A DNA stretch of 64,000 nt from Mycolicibacter virginiensis (GCF_022374935.2 NZ_CP092430.2:1674001-1738000); one strand, 5' to 3'; positions 1-10,151 are shown, numbered from the stretch's first letter. Made by a program: numbers and translations. Notes: generated by a model from the letters alone, not told the origin.

Positions 1-90
1 CGAAGCGGAAAGCAGCTCGGCGCGTCGGCCGACTACGCCGCAAGCAAGCGGTGCCACCAGCACGATCACGCCGACGAGGACCCCAAGTAA
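1..90 (+). CDS. 3' end of an unidentified gene (partial)
   Basis: Frame 1 is open from the window edge to a TAA at 88-90 and gives 29 residues ending HDHADEDPK. Nearly every codon ends in G or C, as in the neighbouring host genes, so it is probably the true C-terminus of a longer protein. It ends 11 bp before the preferred nadD start and may be the upstream gene of the same operon. Too little is visible to name the family. Confidence 0.5.
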   Translation, partial: RSGKQLGASADYAASKRCHQHDHADEDPK

Positions 91-101
91 GCTGGCCTAT
101 C

Positions 102-725
102 GTGCGAAAACGGCGGCTTGGAGTCATGGGTGGGACGTTCGATCCCATCCATCATGGCCACCTGGTCGCGGCCAGCGAGGTGGCTGATCTGTTCGAGCTC
201 GATGAAGTGGTTTTCGTGCCGACGGGCCAGCCGTGGCTCAAGGACCGTCGCGTCACGGCCGCCGAGGACCGGTACCTGATGACGGTCATCGCCACTGCGT
301 CAAACCCACGGTTCTCGGTGAGCCGCGCCGACATCGATCGCGGCGGCCCCACCTACACCAAAGACACCCTGCGCGACCTGCAAGAACAGAACCCCGACGC
401 CGAGCTCTACTTCATTACCGGTGCAGACGCGCTGGCCACCATTCTGTCCTGGCAGGATTGGCCGGAGATGTTCGAGATGGCGCGGTTTGTCGGGGTGAGC
501 CGGCCCGGCTACGAGCTCAATGGCGACCATCTCGCTGATGCGCTCGGCTCCCTGCCACCGCACGCCTTGACGCTGGTCGAAGTGCCGGCACTGGCGATCT
601 CTTCCACCGATTGCCGCCGGCGCGCGGCAGAATCCCGCCCGATCTGGTACCTGGTACCAGACGGGGTGGTCCAGTACGTGTCCAAGCGCCGCCTCTATCA
701 ACCGACCCCCGGAGACCAACAATGA
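102..725 (+). CDS. nadD: nicotinate-nucleotide adenylyltransferase NadD
   Basis: NadD transfers AMP from ATP to nicotinate mononucleotide to form deamido-NAD in cytosolic NAD synthesis. The N-terminus has the nucleotidyltransferase signature [11 protein letters not shown], and the C-terminal part has the ISSTDCRRR loop, the ISSTxxR motif of this family. I chose the GTG at 102 (207 aa) over the GTG at 51 because it gives [11 protein letters not shown], matching the compact N-terminus of mycobacterial NadD and avoiding overlap with the upstream ORF. The stop overlaps the rsfS start as ATGA, so the two are probably translationally coupled. Confidence 0.93.
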   Translation: MRKRRLGVMGGTFDPIHHGHLVAASEVADLFELDEVVFVPTGQPWLKDRRVTAAEDRYLMTVIATASNPRFSVSRADIDRGGPTYTKDTLRDLQEQNPDAELYFITGADALATILSWQDWPEMFEMARFVGVSRPGYELNGDHLADALGSLPPHALTLVEVPALAISSTDCRRRAAESRPIWYLVPDGVVQYVSKRRLYQPTPGDQQ

Positions 726-1117
726 CCGCGACACCCGAGGCCGTGCGGATGGCCACCGTGGCGGCCGGCGCCGCCTCGAACAAGCTGGCCGACGACGTCG
801 TCGTCATCGACGTCTCAGCGCAGCTGGTCATCACCGACTGCTTTGTCATCGCCTCGGCGTCCAACGAGCGCCAGGTCAACGCCATCGTCGACGAGGTCGA
901 GGACAAGATGCGCCTGGCCGGCTACAAGCCGGCACGCCGCGAGGGCACGCGGGAGGGGCGCTGGACTCTGCTGGACTACGTCGACATCGTCGTGCACATC
1001 CAGCACCAGGACGAGCGGGACTTTTACGCGCTGGACCGGTTGTGGAAGGACTGCCCGCTGGTGCCGGTGGACCTAGAGGACGCAGCCGCTGAGTCGGCGC
1101 CCGAGGACGCCTCGTGA
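722..1117 (+). CDS. rsfS: ribosome silencing factor RsfS
   Basis: 131-aa RsfS/Iojap-family protein. Family members bind ribosomal protein L14 on the 50S subunit and block subunit joining when nutrients are limiting. The conserved core is visible: [17 protein letters not shown], then [16 protein letters not shown] and a YALDRLW segment. The ATG at 722 overlaps the nadD stop by 4 nt. The stop in turn overlaps the gpgP GTG, so nadD-rsfS-gpgP reads as one operon, the usual mycobacterial order. Confidence 0.94.
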   Translation: MTATPEAVRMATVAAGAASNKLADDVVVIDVSAQLVITDCFVIASASNERQVNAIVDEVEDKMRLAGYKPARREGTREGRWTLLDYVDIVVHIQHQDERDFYALDRLWKDCPLVPVDLEDAAAESAPEDAS

Positions 1118-1809
1118 GGATCCGCAGGTTGATCCTGCTGCGACACGGCCAGACCGAGTTCAACGCCGGCAGCCGGATGCAGGGCCAGTTGGACACCGTT
1201 CTCAGTGACCTGGGACGGGCGCAGGCGGAGGCGGCGGCGGAGGTGCTGCGCAAACGGCACCCGCTGCTGATCGTGTCCTCGGACCTGTGGCGGGCCTACG
1301 ACACCGCCACCGTGCTGGCCGAGCACAACGGATTGCAGGTCCGGGTCGACACCCGGCTGCGGGAAACCCATCTGGGGGACTGGCAGGGGCTGACCCACGA
1401 AGAGGTCGACGCCGCCGCGCCGGGCGCCCGGTTGGCTTGGCGTGACGACGCCCGGTGGGCACCACACGGCGGGGAGAGCCGCATCGACGTGGCCGAGCGC
1501 AGCGTTCCGTTGGTGCGCGAGCTGGTGGCCGCGGAGCCGGACTGGGGCAGAGCCGATCACACCGATCAGCCGGTGGTGCTGGTCGCCCACGGCGGGCTGA
1601 TCGCGGCTTTGACCGCGGCCTTGCTACGGCTGCCGGTGGAGAACTGGCCGGTGCTGGGTGGGATGGCCAACGCCAGCTGGACCCAGCTCAGCGGATACTC
1701 TGACGGCCCGGATTCCAACGCCGATTCAGACCAGGACGACTTCGCCGGTGTGCGGTGGCGTCTCGACGTCTGGAACGCCTCAGCACAGGTGGCCAGCGAT
1801 GTCCTCTGA
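1114..1809 (+). CDS. gpgP: glucosyl-3-phosphoglycerate phosphatase GpgP
   Basis: 231-aa histidine phosphatase. GpgP removes phosphate from glucosyl-3-phosphoglycerate to give glucosylglycerate, the precursor of methylglucose lipopolysaccharides (MGLP). The N-terminus carries the catalytic RHG motif in [10 protein letters not shown], and the second catalytic histidine lies in LVAHGGL near residue 158. It starts at GTG, overlaps rsfS by 4 nt, and its end overlaps the octT start by 11 nt. The neighbouring octT gene belongs to the same pathway, which supports this over a generic phosphoglycerate mutase. Confidence 0.9.
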   Translation: MRIRRLILLRHGQTEFNAGSRMQGQLDTVLSDLGRAQAEAAAEVLRKRHPLLIVSSDLWRAYDTATVLAEHNGLQVRVDTRLRETHLGDWQGLTHEEVDAAAPGARLAWRDDARWAPHGGESRIDVAERSVPLVRELVAAEPDWGRADHTDQPVVLVAHGGLIAALTAALLRLPVENWPVLGGMANASWTQLSGYSDGPDSNADSDQDDFAGVRWRLDVWNASAQVASDVL

Positions 1810-2548
1810 CGCACGGACGCCCGCGCAAGCCCGTCCCACCCTGCTGGTCTTCGCCGACTCGCTGTCCTACTACGGGCCCACCGGCGGGCTGCCCGCCGAT
1901 GACCCGCGGATATGGCCGAACATCGTTGCCGGTCAGCTGGACTGGGATGTCGAACTGATCGGTCGGATCGGCTGGACCAGCCGAGACGTCTGGTGGGCGT
2001 CCACCCAGGACCCCCGGGCGTGGGCGGCACTGCCGCGGGCCGGCGCGGTTATTTTCGCCACCAGCGGGATGGACTCACTGCCCTCGGTGTGGCCGACGGC
2101 CATGCGGGAATTGATCCGCTACGTGCGGCCGGCCTGGCTGCGGCGCTGGGTCCGAGATGGCTACGGCTGGCTGCAGCCCCGGTTCTCACCGGTAGCGCGG
2201 GCGGCCCTACCGCCGCATCTCACCGTGGAGTATCTTGAGATGACCAGGGGCGCAATCGATTTCAATCGCCCGGGTATTCCCATTGTGGCTTCGCTGCCGT
2301 CGGTGCACATCGCTGACACCTACGGCCGCGCCCACCAGGGCCGGGAACCCACGGTGCGCGCCATCACGGCCTGGTCGAAGGAACACGATGTACCCCTGGT
2401 GGATCTGAAGGCCGCGGTGGGCGATGAGGTCATGAGCGGGCGCGCGAATCCCGACGGCATCCATTGGAACTTCGAAGCGCACCGGTCGGTCGCCGACCTG
2501 ATGCTCAAAGCCCTCAGTGAGGCCGGCGTCCCCGGCCCGTTGGGGTGA
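1799..2548 (+). CDS. octT: diglucosylglycerate octanoyltransferase OctT
   Basis: 249-aa SGNH-hydrolase-like protein. OctT of M. tuberculosis adds octanoate to diglucosylglycerate early in MGLP synthesis. The block I nucleophile region reads [10 protein letters not shown], and the C-terminal Asp/His block reads NPDGIHWN. I chose the ATG at 1799 because it gives the family length and the N-terminus [10 protein letters not shown]. It overlaps the gpgP stop, consistent with coupled expression of two MGLP enzymes. Confidence 0.88.
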   Translation: MSSDARTPAQARPTLLVFADSLSYYGPTGGLPADDPRIWPNIVAGQLDWDVELIGRIGWTSRDVWWASTQDPRAWAALPRAGAVIFATSGMDSLPSVWPTAMRELIRYVRPAWLRRWVRDGYGWLQPRFSPVARAALPPHLTVEYLEMTRGAIDFNRPGIPIVASLPSVHIADTYGRAHQGREPTVRAITAWSKEHDVPLVDLKAAVGDEVMSGRANPDGIHWNFEAHRSVADLMLKALSEAGVPGPLG

Positions 2549-2555
2549 CCGCCCG

Positions 2556-3398
2556 ATGAGCGTTGTCGTCGTCACCGATTCGTCGGCCTGCCTGCCTCTC
2601 GAGGCGCGTGACCGCTGGGGGATTCGCACGGTACCGCTGCACATCCTGCTCGACGGAGCCGATCTGCGCGACGGCGTCGACGACGTGCCCGCGGACATTT
2701 ATGCGCGTGAGCGCGTCACCACCTCCGGGGCGGGCCCGGAGGAACTAGCGGAGGTCTACCGGAATGCGCTTGACTACAGCGCGGGCTCTGGAGTGGTGGC
2801 GGTGCATATCTCCTCGGCGCTGTCCGGGACGTTCGGCACCGCCGAACAGGTAGCCGGTCAGATCGGGCCCAGCGTGCGGGTGATCGACTCGAAATCGGCG
2901 GCGATGGGCACTGGATTCGCGGTCTTGGCCGCGGCGCGAGCGGCCGCCGGCGGCGTCGACCTGCACGGCGTTGCGGCCGCGGCGGACGCCGCAGTGCAAC
3001 GTGCTCACGCCTACATGGTGGTGCAGCGGCTCGACAATCTGCGGCGCAGCGGCCGGATCGGCAGCGCGGCGGCCTGGCTGGGCACCGCCTTGTCACTCAA
3101 ACCGCTGCTGGCGGTGGAGGAAGGAAAGCTCGTTCTGGCCCAACGCATCCGCACCGTCAGCAAGGCCGTCGCGTCGATGATCGACCGGGTCTGTGATGTG
3201 GTCGGCGATCGCTCAGCGGCGCTGGCGGTGCATCACGTGGCCAATCCACAGGGCGCCCAAGAGGTGGCCGGCGCGCTGGCGGAGCGGTTGCCGGTCTGTG
3301 AGCCCGCGGTGATCACCAGCCTATGCCCGACATTGGCCCTGCATGTTGGGGCCGGCGCCGTCGCGGTGTGCGTTGACGTCGACCCGGGTGGGGGCTGA
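2556..3398 (+). CDS. DegV family fatty-acid-binding protein
   Basis: 280-aa DegV/EDD-fold protein. Family members bind long-chain fatty acids, and some are FakB partners of fatty-acid kinases. The N-terminus VVVVTDSSACLP and the internal HISSALSGTFGTAEQ segment are family signatures, and VQRLDNLRRSGRIG follows in the C-terminal half. The start is the ATG 7 nt after the octT stop. It closes the nadD-rsfS-gpgP-octT run. The lipid ligand and any kinase partner are not indicated here. Confidence 0.88.
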   Translation: MSVVVVTDSSACLPLEARDRWGIRTVPLHILLDGADLRDGVDDVPADIYARERVTTSGAGPEELAEVYRNALDYSAGSGVVAVHISSALSGTFGTAEQVAGQIGPSVRVIDSKSAAMGTGFAVLAAARAAAGGVDLHGVAAAADAAVQRAHAYMVVQRLDNLRRSGRIGSAAAWLGTALSLKPLLAVEEGKLVLAQRIRTVSKAVASMIDRVCDVVGDRSAALAVHHVANPQGAQEVAGALAERLPVCEPAVITSLCPTLALHVGAGAVAVCVDVDPGGG

Positions 3399-3417
3399 GC
3401 GCGTCAACGCCCGTTGC

Positions 3418-6336
3418 CTACTGCGTGGGAGCAGCGAATCTGTCGGTGTCGGTGGATTCTTCACGCGGGGTGTGTGCTGCGATCCCGCGGATGTTCTTGT
3501 TGGGACCCCATGGCCGGACCACCTGCGGCCACCAGAACCACTTGCCCAACAACGTCGCGATCGACGGCATGAAGAACGCCCGGACCACGAAGGTGTCCAG
3601 CAGCAGCCCGATTGCCACGGTGGTGCCATACATACCGATGGCTTTGAGATCGCTGAAGAACATGATGCCCATGGTGGCGGCGAACACCATCCCGGCCGAG
3701 GTCACCACGCCGCCGCTGCCCGCCATCGCCCGGATATACCCGGTCTTGAGCCCGGCGTGTATCTCCTCCTCGAAACGGGAGACCAGCAACAGGTTGTAGT
3801 CCGAGCCGACAGCCAGCAACACGATCACCGCCAGCACCAGCGTCACCCAATAGATGTGTTGGCCGAAGATGTGCTGCCAGATCAACACCGAGATGCCGAA
3901 CGACGCAGCGATAGAACTGGATGCGGTGCCGAGGATGACCGCTGCGGCCACCAGGCTGCGGGTGATCATCATCATGATCAAGAAGATCAACGTCAGCGAC
4001 GCCACGATCGCGATCATCAGGTCGTATTTGGCGCCGTTCTGCATGTCTTCGTAGAGGGCAGCCATGCCGCCGATGTAGACCTTCGCGTCTGCCAATGACG
4101 ACTGCTTCAGGGCCTCCTGTGCAGCGATCCGTTCCGGCTCAACCCGTTTGATGCCCTCCGCGGTCGCCGGATAGGTCTGGTGCGTGACGAAGAACCGCGC
4201 CGATTTTCCGTCCGGCGACATGAACAGCCGAAGACCGGTTTGGAAGTCCTTGTTGTCGAACGCTTCTGCGGGCAGATAGAAGAAGTCATCGTTCTTGGAG
4301 TCGTCGAAGCTTTGACCCATCATGATCTGGGTGTTGCTCAGATCCTCCATCTGATCGATGAAAGCCGAGAACGTCGAGTGCACCGTCAGCACCAGGCCAC
4401 GCATGATTCGCATGGTGTCGACCACGGCAGGCAGCAGTTCGACCGCCTGCGGCAGCAGGCGCGCTGTCTTGGTGATGTCGTCGGATAGGTAGTGCAGCTG
4501 CTCGGCGAGTTGGTCAATGCCGTCGGTGGCGTCGAAAGTGTTGCGCAGCGCGTTGCACATCGGGATGTCGAAGCAGTGCGGTTCCCAGTAGAAGTAGCTG
4601 CGCAGCGGGCGGAACTGATCGTCGAATTCGGCGATATGGTCGCGGATCCGGTCGGAGACGTCCACGGTGTTTCGGGTGACCTCGGCCGTGTCGTCGAACG
4701 TCCGGTCGACCTCCTGGAGATATCCGTACATCTGGATCAGCAACTCGATGTCCTTGTCGAGTTGCTGCGAGATGGTGTCGATGTCCTTGATCCGGTCCTT
4801 GAGTGTCTTCATGTTCTGGATCATCAGCTGGTTGGAGACGCTGAGTTGGAACGGAATCGAGCTGTGCTGCAGTGGAATTCCCAAGGGACGAGTGATGTCC
4901 TGGATCATCCCGATCCCGACCACCCGCATGATGTTCTTGGCGACTCGGTCCAGCACCAGCATGTCGGCGGGATTACGCATGTCGTGGTCGGATTCGACCA
5001 TGGTGATGTCCGGCGCCATCCGGGCTGCCGAGAAATGTCTCTCCGCCGCGGCATAAGCCACGTTGACCGGGGTCTCCTGTGGCAGATACTTGCGGTCGTC
5101 GTAACCCGGTTTGAAACCCGGCAGGGCGACCAGACCGATCATGATGATGGCCAAGCTGGCCACAGCGATCGGCCCGGGCCAGCGCACCACCGACACGCCG
5201 GCACGGCGCCAGAACCCGCCCGGCTTGGCCTTCTTGGGTTCGAGCAGGCCGAAGCTGGTGACCACCACCAGCATGGCCGGTCCCAGGGTGAGCGCGGCGC
5301 CGACCACCACGAGCATGCCCACGGAGACCGGAATGCCCATGGTGTGGAAGTAGGGCAGCCGGGTGAAGTACAGCATCGCCGACGCTCCGGCGATGGTCAG
5401 ACCCGACCCCAGCACCACCGGGGTGACACTGCGAACGGTGGTGTAGTACGCATCGACCCGGTCCTCGCCGACCAACCGGGCTTCCCGGTACCGGCCGATG
5501 AGAAAGATGCCGTAGTCCGTGCCCGCGGCGATCGCGAGCATCACCATGATGTTGACCGCGAACGTGGTCAGGCCCATGACGTTGTTGAAGCCGAGGACGG
5601 CGACGACGCCGCGGGCGCAGATCAGCTCGAGGAGGGTCAGAAACAACTGGGTCAACATCGCCGACACCGACCTGAAGACGATCAGGAGCATGATCGCGAT
5701 CGCGGCGATGGTGAACAGGGTGATCTTGACCAGGCTGGAATCGCCGATCTCACGCAGGTCAGCGGTCAGTGCAGCGGGCCCGGCGACGTAGGCCTGGACC
5801 CCGGGCGGAGCGGGCGTGTCATCGATGGCCTGGCGGACCGCGACGACTGAATCGTTGGCCTCGGTCATGCCCTGGTTGCCCACCAGGTTGAGCATGATGT
5901 AGGCGGCCTTGGCGTCGGAGCTCTGCACGCCTGCCGCGGTCAGCCGGTCACGCCAGAAGTCCTGGGCATGCTCGACATGGTCTTTGTCGGCGACCAGCTT
6001 CGCGACAATCTCGTCATAGTAGTGGTGGGCGGCATCGCCGAGTTCGTCCTCGCCGACCACCACCATCATCACGGTGCTGTTGGACTTGTATTCCTGAAAG
6101 TTCTCGCCGACCAGCTTGCTGGCAACCATCGATGGCGCATCGACGGGCGCCAGCGGCGCGGAGTGCTCCTCGGAGATGACTTCCAACTGGGGGACAAGGA
6201 CATTCACCAGCACGGTGAGCACGATCCAGGCGATGATGATGGGAACCGCGAAAATACGCAGCATGTGCGCGAAGAACGGCCGCTTGACGTGCGGATCCTG
6301 GTGGCGGTCCAGCTGCTCTTTGATCCGTTTGATCAT
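3418..6336 (-). CDS. MmpL family RND transporter
   Basis: 972-aa inner-membrane transporter of the mycobacterial MmpL group, close in length to MmpL4/MmpL5. These proteins export siderophores or cell-wall lipids using proton motive force. A first transmembrane helix near residue 35 precedes a large periplasmic domain. Two membrane bundles carry the proton-relay motifs DYGIFLIGRYREAR and DYNLLLVSRFEEE. A second periplasmic loop rich in coiled coil, typical of MmpL4/5, lies between them. The ATG overlaps the mmpS stop by 4 nt. I cannot assign the substrate or say whether it is an MmpL4 or MmpL5 orthologue. Confidence 0.93.
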   Translation of the reverse strand: MIKRIKEQLDRHQDPHVKRPFFAHMLRIFAVPIIIAWIVLTVLVNVLVPQLEVISEEHSAPLAPVDAPSMVASKLVGENFQEYKSNSTVMMVVVGEDELGDAAHHYYDEIVAKLVADKDHVEHAQDFWRDRLTAAGVQSSDAKAAYIMLNLVGNQGMTEANDSVVAVRQAIDDTPAPPGVQAYVAGPAALTADLREIGDSSLVKITLFTIAAIAIMLLIVFRSVSAMLTQLFLTLLELICARGVVAVLGFNNVMGLTTFAVNIMVMLAIAAGTDYGIFLIGRYREARLVGEDRVDAYYTTVRSVTPVVLGSGLTIAGASAMLYFTRLPYFHTMGIPVSVGMLVVVGAALTLGPAMLVVVTSFGLLEPKKAKPGGFWRRAGVSVVRWPGPIAVASLAIIMIGLVALPGFKPGYDDRKYLPQETPVNVAYAAAERHFSAARMAPDITMVESDHDMRNPADMLVLDRVAKNIMRVVGIGMIQDITRPLGIPLQHSSIPFQLSVSNQLMIQNMKTLKDRIKDIDTISQQLDKDIELLIQMYGYLQEVDRTFDDTAEVTRNTVDVSDRIRDHIAEFDDQFRPLRSYFYWEPHCFDIPMCNALRNTFDATDGIDQLAEQLHYLSDDITKTARLLPQAVELLPAVVDTMRIMRGLVLTVHSTFSAFIDQMEDLSNTQIMMGQSFDDSKNDDFFYLPAEAFDNKDFQTGLRLFMSPDGKSARFFVTHQTYPATAEGIKRVEPERIAAQEALKQSSLADAKVYIGGMAALYEDMQNGAKYDLMIAIVASLTLIFLIMMMITRSLVAAAVILGTASSSIAASFGISVLIWQHIFGQHIYWVTLVLAVIVLLAVGSDYNLLLVSRFEEEIHAGLKTGYIRAMAGSGGVVTSAGMVFAATMGIMFFSDLKAIGMYGTTVAIGLLLDTFVVRAFFMPSIATLLGKWFWWPQVVRPWGPNKNIRGIAAHTPREESTDTDRFAAPTQ

Positions 6337-6776
6337 CCGGATTTCACCAGGCAGAAGGTCTGGGCGTTCAGGCCGGTGGCGCGGCGTTCGTCGAGCAGCC
6401 GGTCGTCGATCTTGATTCGGCAGCCGATCTCACCGGTGTTGCCCTGCACGATCATGTTCGCCATGACGGCGGGCAGCACCGTGACCACGGTGTAGGTCCA
6501 CGGCAGCGGCACGCCTACCAGCTGATGGACGTTGGCCTCGGCGTCCCAGTAGTTGATGTCGGCGGTGGTACCGGGCGGCCCGAAGGCCTCGTAAGCGACG
6601 GATTTCGGGTTGAACTGGACGATTTCGATACCGGCACCGGCGTGGGGATTGAGGTCTTCGGAGGCGAACACCTTGTGCAACCGGCTGACGATCACACTCG
6701 AGATCGCGATGACCACGATGAAGACCAGCGGAATCCAGTGCCGTTTGAGCATGCCGGCGACCGAGATTCTTCGCAT
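6333..6776 (-). CDS. MmpS family membrane accessory protein
   Basis: 147-aa partner of the adjacent MmpL. It has one N-terminal transmembrane helix (about residues 12-31, WIPLVFIVVIAISSVIVS) and then a beta-sandwich domain. The family core is present: YEAFGPPGTTADINYW, LPWTYTVVT, and a C-terminal NAQTFCLVKS. MmpS proteins assemble with MmpL for export. I chose the ATG at 6776 because it yields the normal family length; an upstream in-frame extension lacks family similarity. Confidence 0.92.
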   Translation of the reverse strand: MRRISVAGMLKRHWIPLVFIVVIAISSVIVSRLHKVFASEDLNPHAGAGIEIVQFNPKSVAYEAFGPPGTTADINYWDAEANVHQLVGVPLPWTYTVVTVLPAVMANMIVQGNTGEIGCRIKIDDRLLDERRATGLNAQTFCLVKSG

Positions 6777-7007
6777 CTCACCGCCTTCCGCCTGCTGATA
6801 CTGCGGTTGAACGTCGGCGCTGGACGGTCTGCTCTCCGGCTTCGTCGGAAGCATCGATGGTTCCGCGAATCGCGCCCTTCGGCAGCATAACCTTCGCTTG
6901 GCTAAGGAACACAAGATCTGCGGTCTCGGTGCGGGCTGGTGCGGGGCGACTGGCGGCCTCGACTCGAGTTCAGCGCCGACGCCGCGACTTCAGTAGCATG
7001 GCCGCTG

Positions 7008-7595
7008 ATGCACGCTCTGGGAAAAGTCGTCCGATTCGGTGCGGTGGTCATCGTGGCAGCGTTGGCGCTGGCCGGGTGCAGCGGCAAGGGCACGTCGGGC
7101 GCCTCCTCGGAGGAGCCGTCGGCCCCCGGGGCGTCTTGGACTCGCCCCGATGCGCCGCCGGATCCGCTCACTCTGCTTCGCGCCGGTGACCTCGCGATCG
7201 CGCAGGTGCCCGACAGTGTGTTGATCTTCATCGAGAGTCAGACCAGCGACGCCGGTACCTGGAAAGCCAGGGTGGTCACGCGCGACGGCACCGAGCACCA
7301 GGTCAAGATCGACTCTGACGGGGTGTCCGTGCTGGTCGGCCCCACCGCGACCGACGACAGCGACGCCGACAAGGCCAAGCGGCGCGCCAATGTGGACGGC
7401 GCCCATTTGGACTACCGCAGCGCCGTGGAACGCGTACTGCGGGCAGTGCCCAACAGTTCGATCACCGAGCTGAGCCTGCTCGACATGAACGGCACGGTCG
7501 TCTGGGAAGCCGACGTGTGGGACGACAAGCTGGCCGAGCGTGACGTCACCGTCGACGCGGCGACGGGGGCGGTCACCGCGAACCGGCCGGTGTAA
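7008..7595 (+). CDS. PepSY-like lipoprotein
   Basis: 195-aa exported lipoprotein. The signal peptide ends in the lipobox LALAGC (Cys about residue 24), followed by a Ser/Gly/Pro-rich linker. Two repeat-like halves with the AGTWKARVVTRDG and NGTVVWEADVWDD patterns suggest PepSY-type modules, which are often found in extracytoplasmic inhibitory or sensor proteins. It is divergent from mmpS. Its stop codon touches the first copy of the 56-bp hairpin repeat array. Function unknown. Confidence 0.78.
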   Translation: MHALGKVVRFGAVVIVAALALAGCSGKGTSGASSEEPSAPGASWTRPDAPPDPLTLLRAGDLAIAQVPDSVLIFIESQTSDAGTWKARVVTRDGTEHQVKIDSDGVSVLVGPTATDDSDADKAKRRANVDGAHLDYRSAVERVLRAVPNSSITELSLLDMNGTVVWEADVWDDKLAERDVTVDAATGAVTANRPV

Positions 7596-7814
7596 TTCGG
7601 CGGTCCAGCTTCGGCTCTCCTGCGTCGAGCCTTGCTAACCGCCGGGTCTGATTCGGCGGTCCAGCTTCGGCTCTCCTGCGTCGAGCCTTGCTAACCGCCG
7701 GGTCTGATTCGGCGGTCCAGCTTCGGCTCTCCCGCGTCGAGCCTTGCTAACCGCCGGGTCTGATTCGGCGGTCCAGCTTCGGCTCTCCTGCGTCGAGCCT
7801 TGCTAACCGCCGGT
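7595..7814. repeat. four-copy 56-bp tandem hairpin repeat
   Basis: Four head-to-tail units begin at 7595, 7651, 7707 and 7763. They are nearly identical; one visible change is TCCTGCG to TCCCGCG in unit 3. Each unit can fold into a long hairpin with CGGCGGT pairing to ACCGCCG, AGC to GCT and GGCTC to GAGCC around a short loop. The last unit is cut short and overlaps the final codons and stop of the leftward gene ending at 7803. A diverged copy lies inside irtA at 63336-63390. Confidence 0.95.
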
Positions 7815-8858
7815 GCGGCCCGTGATCGGCGGCAGTTCGGCCAGCGTGACGATGCCCGGCTCTGCCGCGACCACCGCCGGCACCGCGTTGGTCACCGGCA
7901 TCGCCGTGTAGATCGAGCCCAGACCGTTGAAGTTCGGCTCGTTCCAGTCCTTCGGCGGCAGGCAGTTGATGACGGTGCGCATGTTCGGCAGCCCGAACAC
8001 CTGGATGACGTGGCCGTGCGCCACCGGCTTGGGCGGGGTGACCTGGTCGCCCATGATCCAGTTGAAGCCGACGCTGACCACGTTGCGAGTCCCGACCCAG
8101 CCGCGGTGATAGCCGAAAACGCTACCCACCGTGCCGGCCGGGATCTTCATGAAGCCCAGGTCGCTGTCGCCGGTCGCGGCGGTGAACTGCACGTCGAAGG
8201 TGATGCGGTCCAACGGTGCGCCGATCGCATCGGCCATCATCGCCGCGGACTCGGCAAAGACCTCGCTTTCCCGGCGGACGCTTTCGGCCAGCCCGGGGGT
8301 GTCGGGGTCTTGGGCGAATCCCATCGCTGCCATGGTGGCCGCCGACTCATACGTCGAGCAGTCCACCGACTCGGTGATCCTGATCTCGTCGACCCGCTCG
8401 CACGCCCCGGACAGCACCATGCCGACCATGTTGGTCAGCCCGGGGTGCGCGCCGCTGCCGAACATGGTGGAGTTCCCGGCCCGGCAGGCGTCCTCGATGC
8501 GCTTGCGGTCTTCGGCGCTCTGCTTGCCGCCGGTGATCCAGGCCGCCGTCGAGCACACGTTCACCCCGGCCTCCAGCAGCCGCACCAACTCATCGATGCT
8601 GGGCCACAGCGGGTTGTAACAGCACGCGTCCGGCTTCAGCGCGATCAGGGCGTCAATGTCATTGGTGGCGGTGACTCCGGTCGGCTCCGGCCAGCCGGCC
8701 AGCTCGGCGGCGTCCACCCCGACCTTGTCCTTGCCGTGCGCGTAAACCCCGACGAGCTCCATGTCGGGCCGGCCGATGATGGCGTGCAGCGAGCGCTGCC
8801 CAATGTTTCCGGTGGTCCATTGGATGACGCGAAGTGGGCGGGTGGAAACGGGCATCAT
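7803..8858 (-). CDS. DapB-like NAD(P)H-dependent oxidoreductase
   Basis: 351-aa protein with a dihydrodipicolinate-reductase-like N-terminal Rossmann domain (VIQWTTGNIGQRSLHAI) and a larger C-terminal domain than true DapB. It therefore belongs to the group annotated as NAD(P)H-dependent amine or diaminopentanoate dehydrogenase-like proteins, which are abundant in mycobacteria. The substrate is unknown. Its last residues and TAG stop lie inside the fourth copy of the 56-bp repeat, so the repeat has supplied the C-terminus. It is divergent from eis. Confidence 0.8.
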   Translation of the reverse strand: MMPVSTRPLRVIQWTTGNIGQRSLHAIIGRPDMELVGVYAHGKDKVGVDAAELAGWPEPTGVTATNDIDALIALKPDACCYNPLWPSIDELVRLLEAGVNVCSTAAWITGGKQSAEDRKRIEDACRAGNSTMFGSGAHPGLTNMVGMVLSGACERVDEIRITESVDCSTYESAATMAAMGFAQDPDTPGLAESVRRESEVFAESAAMMADAIGAPLDRITFDVQFTAATGDSDLGFMKIPAGTVGSVFGYHRGWVGTRNVVSVGFNWIMGDQVTPPKPVAHGHVIQVFGLPNMRTVINCLPPKDWNEPNFNGLGSIYTAMPVTNAVPAVVAAEPGIVTLAELPPITGRTGG

Positions 8859-8930
8859 GCTCCTCGGTGACGGGTGTATCCCACATTATTGGGGTGCGGT
8901 CCGAGAGTGTTTGTGGCAGCCTCGATCGGC

Positions 8931-10148
8931 GTGACCGGCACCCTAACCCAAAACCTGACACTGCGGACCGCTACCGAAGACGATTGGGCCGCGATGGCGG
9001 TGCTGGGCGCCACCGGATTCGGCGAGGATTGGGACGCCGAGTCGATGGCCGCCTGGCGGACCCTGACGACCCCCGACAGCTCCATCGTGGTCTGCGACGG
9101 CGATGAGGTGGTCGGAATGTCGGGCTACCTGGATCTGGAGCTGACGGTGCCCGGTGGGGCGGTGTTGCCGACGGCCGGGATCAGCTTCGTCGTGGTGGCC
9201 CCGACCCATCGACGCCGTGGTGTGCTTCGGATGATGTACACCGAATTGCACCGGCGCATTGCCGATTCGGGCTATCCGATCGCGGCACTGACCGCCAGCG
9301 AGGGCGGCATCTACGGCCGGTTCGGCTACGGCCCGGCGACGGTGGACCACGAGCTGACCATCGACCGGCGGTTCGCCCAGCTGCACGCCGACGCACCCGA
9401 CCCCGGTGGGGTGCGGCTGGTCAAAGCGGGCGGCTGCCGCGACGAGTTCGCCGCGGTCTACGAGCGGTGGCGCCAGCGTGTCCCGGGCGGTTTGGCGCGC
9501 CCGATCGCGCTCTGGGATGACCTGCTCGCCGACCGGGAGAACACCCGCGAGGGCGGCACCGAATGGCTCGCGATGCTGCATCCCGACGGCTATGTGCTCT
9601 ACCGCGTGCACGCCGGTGAGCCAAAGACGGTGCGAGTCGAGGAGATTCGGGCCGTGACCCCGGAGGCGCACGCCGCGTTATGGCGGGCGCTGCTCGGGTT
9701 GGACCTGATGGGCAAGATCATCGTCGAGACCCACCCAGACGATCCGATGCCGTATCTGCTGACCGATACCCGGCTGGCCACCACCACCGGGCGCTCGGAC
9801 GCGCTGTGGCTGCGGATGATGGACATCCCCGCGGTGCTGATGGCCCGCCGCTACGCCGTGGACGTGGCCGAGCTGTCCGTCGTCGTGGCGGTTCGTGACG
9901 GGTTCCGCAGCGACGGTGGGAGATTCGCGCTCACAATCCGCGATGGAGTCGCCGAGTGCGCCCCGACCGAGGCAGACGCCGACGTGGATCTGGACCTGGA
10001 TGTCCTGGGCAGCCTGTACTTCGGCGCGCACCGGGCGTCGGTGCTGGCCGCAGCTGGCAGGCTGCGCTGTCGCGACGAGGCCCTGGTTCGCCGACTGGAC
10101 GCGGCGTTCGTCAGCGACGCCGGCGCCCAGATCGGCTACCACTTCTAG
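8931..10148 (+). CDS. eis: Eis family GNAT N-acetyltransferase
   Basis: 405-aa protein with two N-terminal GNAT folds and a C-terminal sterol-carrier-like domain. M. tuberculosis Eis acetylates aminoglycosides and host DUSP16. The acetyl-CoA loop [16 protein letters not shown] and the signature [15 protein letters not shown] are clear, and the C-terminus ends in a hydrophobic-Phe motif (IGYHF) as in Eis. I chose the GTG at 8931, which gives the family length (M. tuberculosis Eis is 402 aa); a GTG at 8874 would add 19 unmatched residues. Its position before comEA-comEC matches M. tuberculosis gene order. Confidence 0.9.
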   Translation: MTGTLTQNLTLRTATEDDWAAMAVLGATGFGEDWDAESMAAWRTLTTPDSSIVVCDGDEVVGMSGYLDLELTVPGGAVLPTAGISFVVVAPTHRRRGVLRMMYTELHRRIADSGYPIAALTASEGGIYGRFGYGPATVDHELTIDRRFAQLHADAPDPGGVRLVKAGGCRDEFAAVYERWRQRVPGGLARPIALWDDLLADRENTREGGTEWLAMLHPDGYVLYRVHAGEPKTVRVEEIRAVTPEAHAALWRALLGLDLMGKIIVETHPDDPMPYLLTDTRLATTTGRSDALWLRMMDIPAVLMARRYAVDVAELSVVVAVRDGFRSDGGRFALTIRDGVAECAPTEADADVDLDLDVLGSLYFGAHRASVLAAAGRLRCRDEALVRRLDAAFVSDAGAQIGYHF

Positions 10149-10151
10149 CTG

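Noticed and set aside
4492..5850. 452-aa rightward open frame opposite mmpL
   Set aside because: Antisense shadow; low-complexity His/Asp/Arg translation, no start context.
6880..6906. Possible IdeR box before mmpS
   Set aside because: Best alignments reach only about 9 of 19 positions; not above chance beside the four good boxes in the window.
7595..7814. CRISPR-like array
   Set aside because: Units are contiguous with no spacers and no cas genes are near; it is a tandem hairpin repeat.
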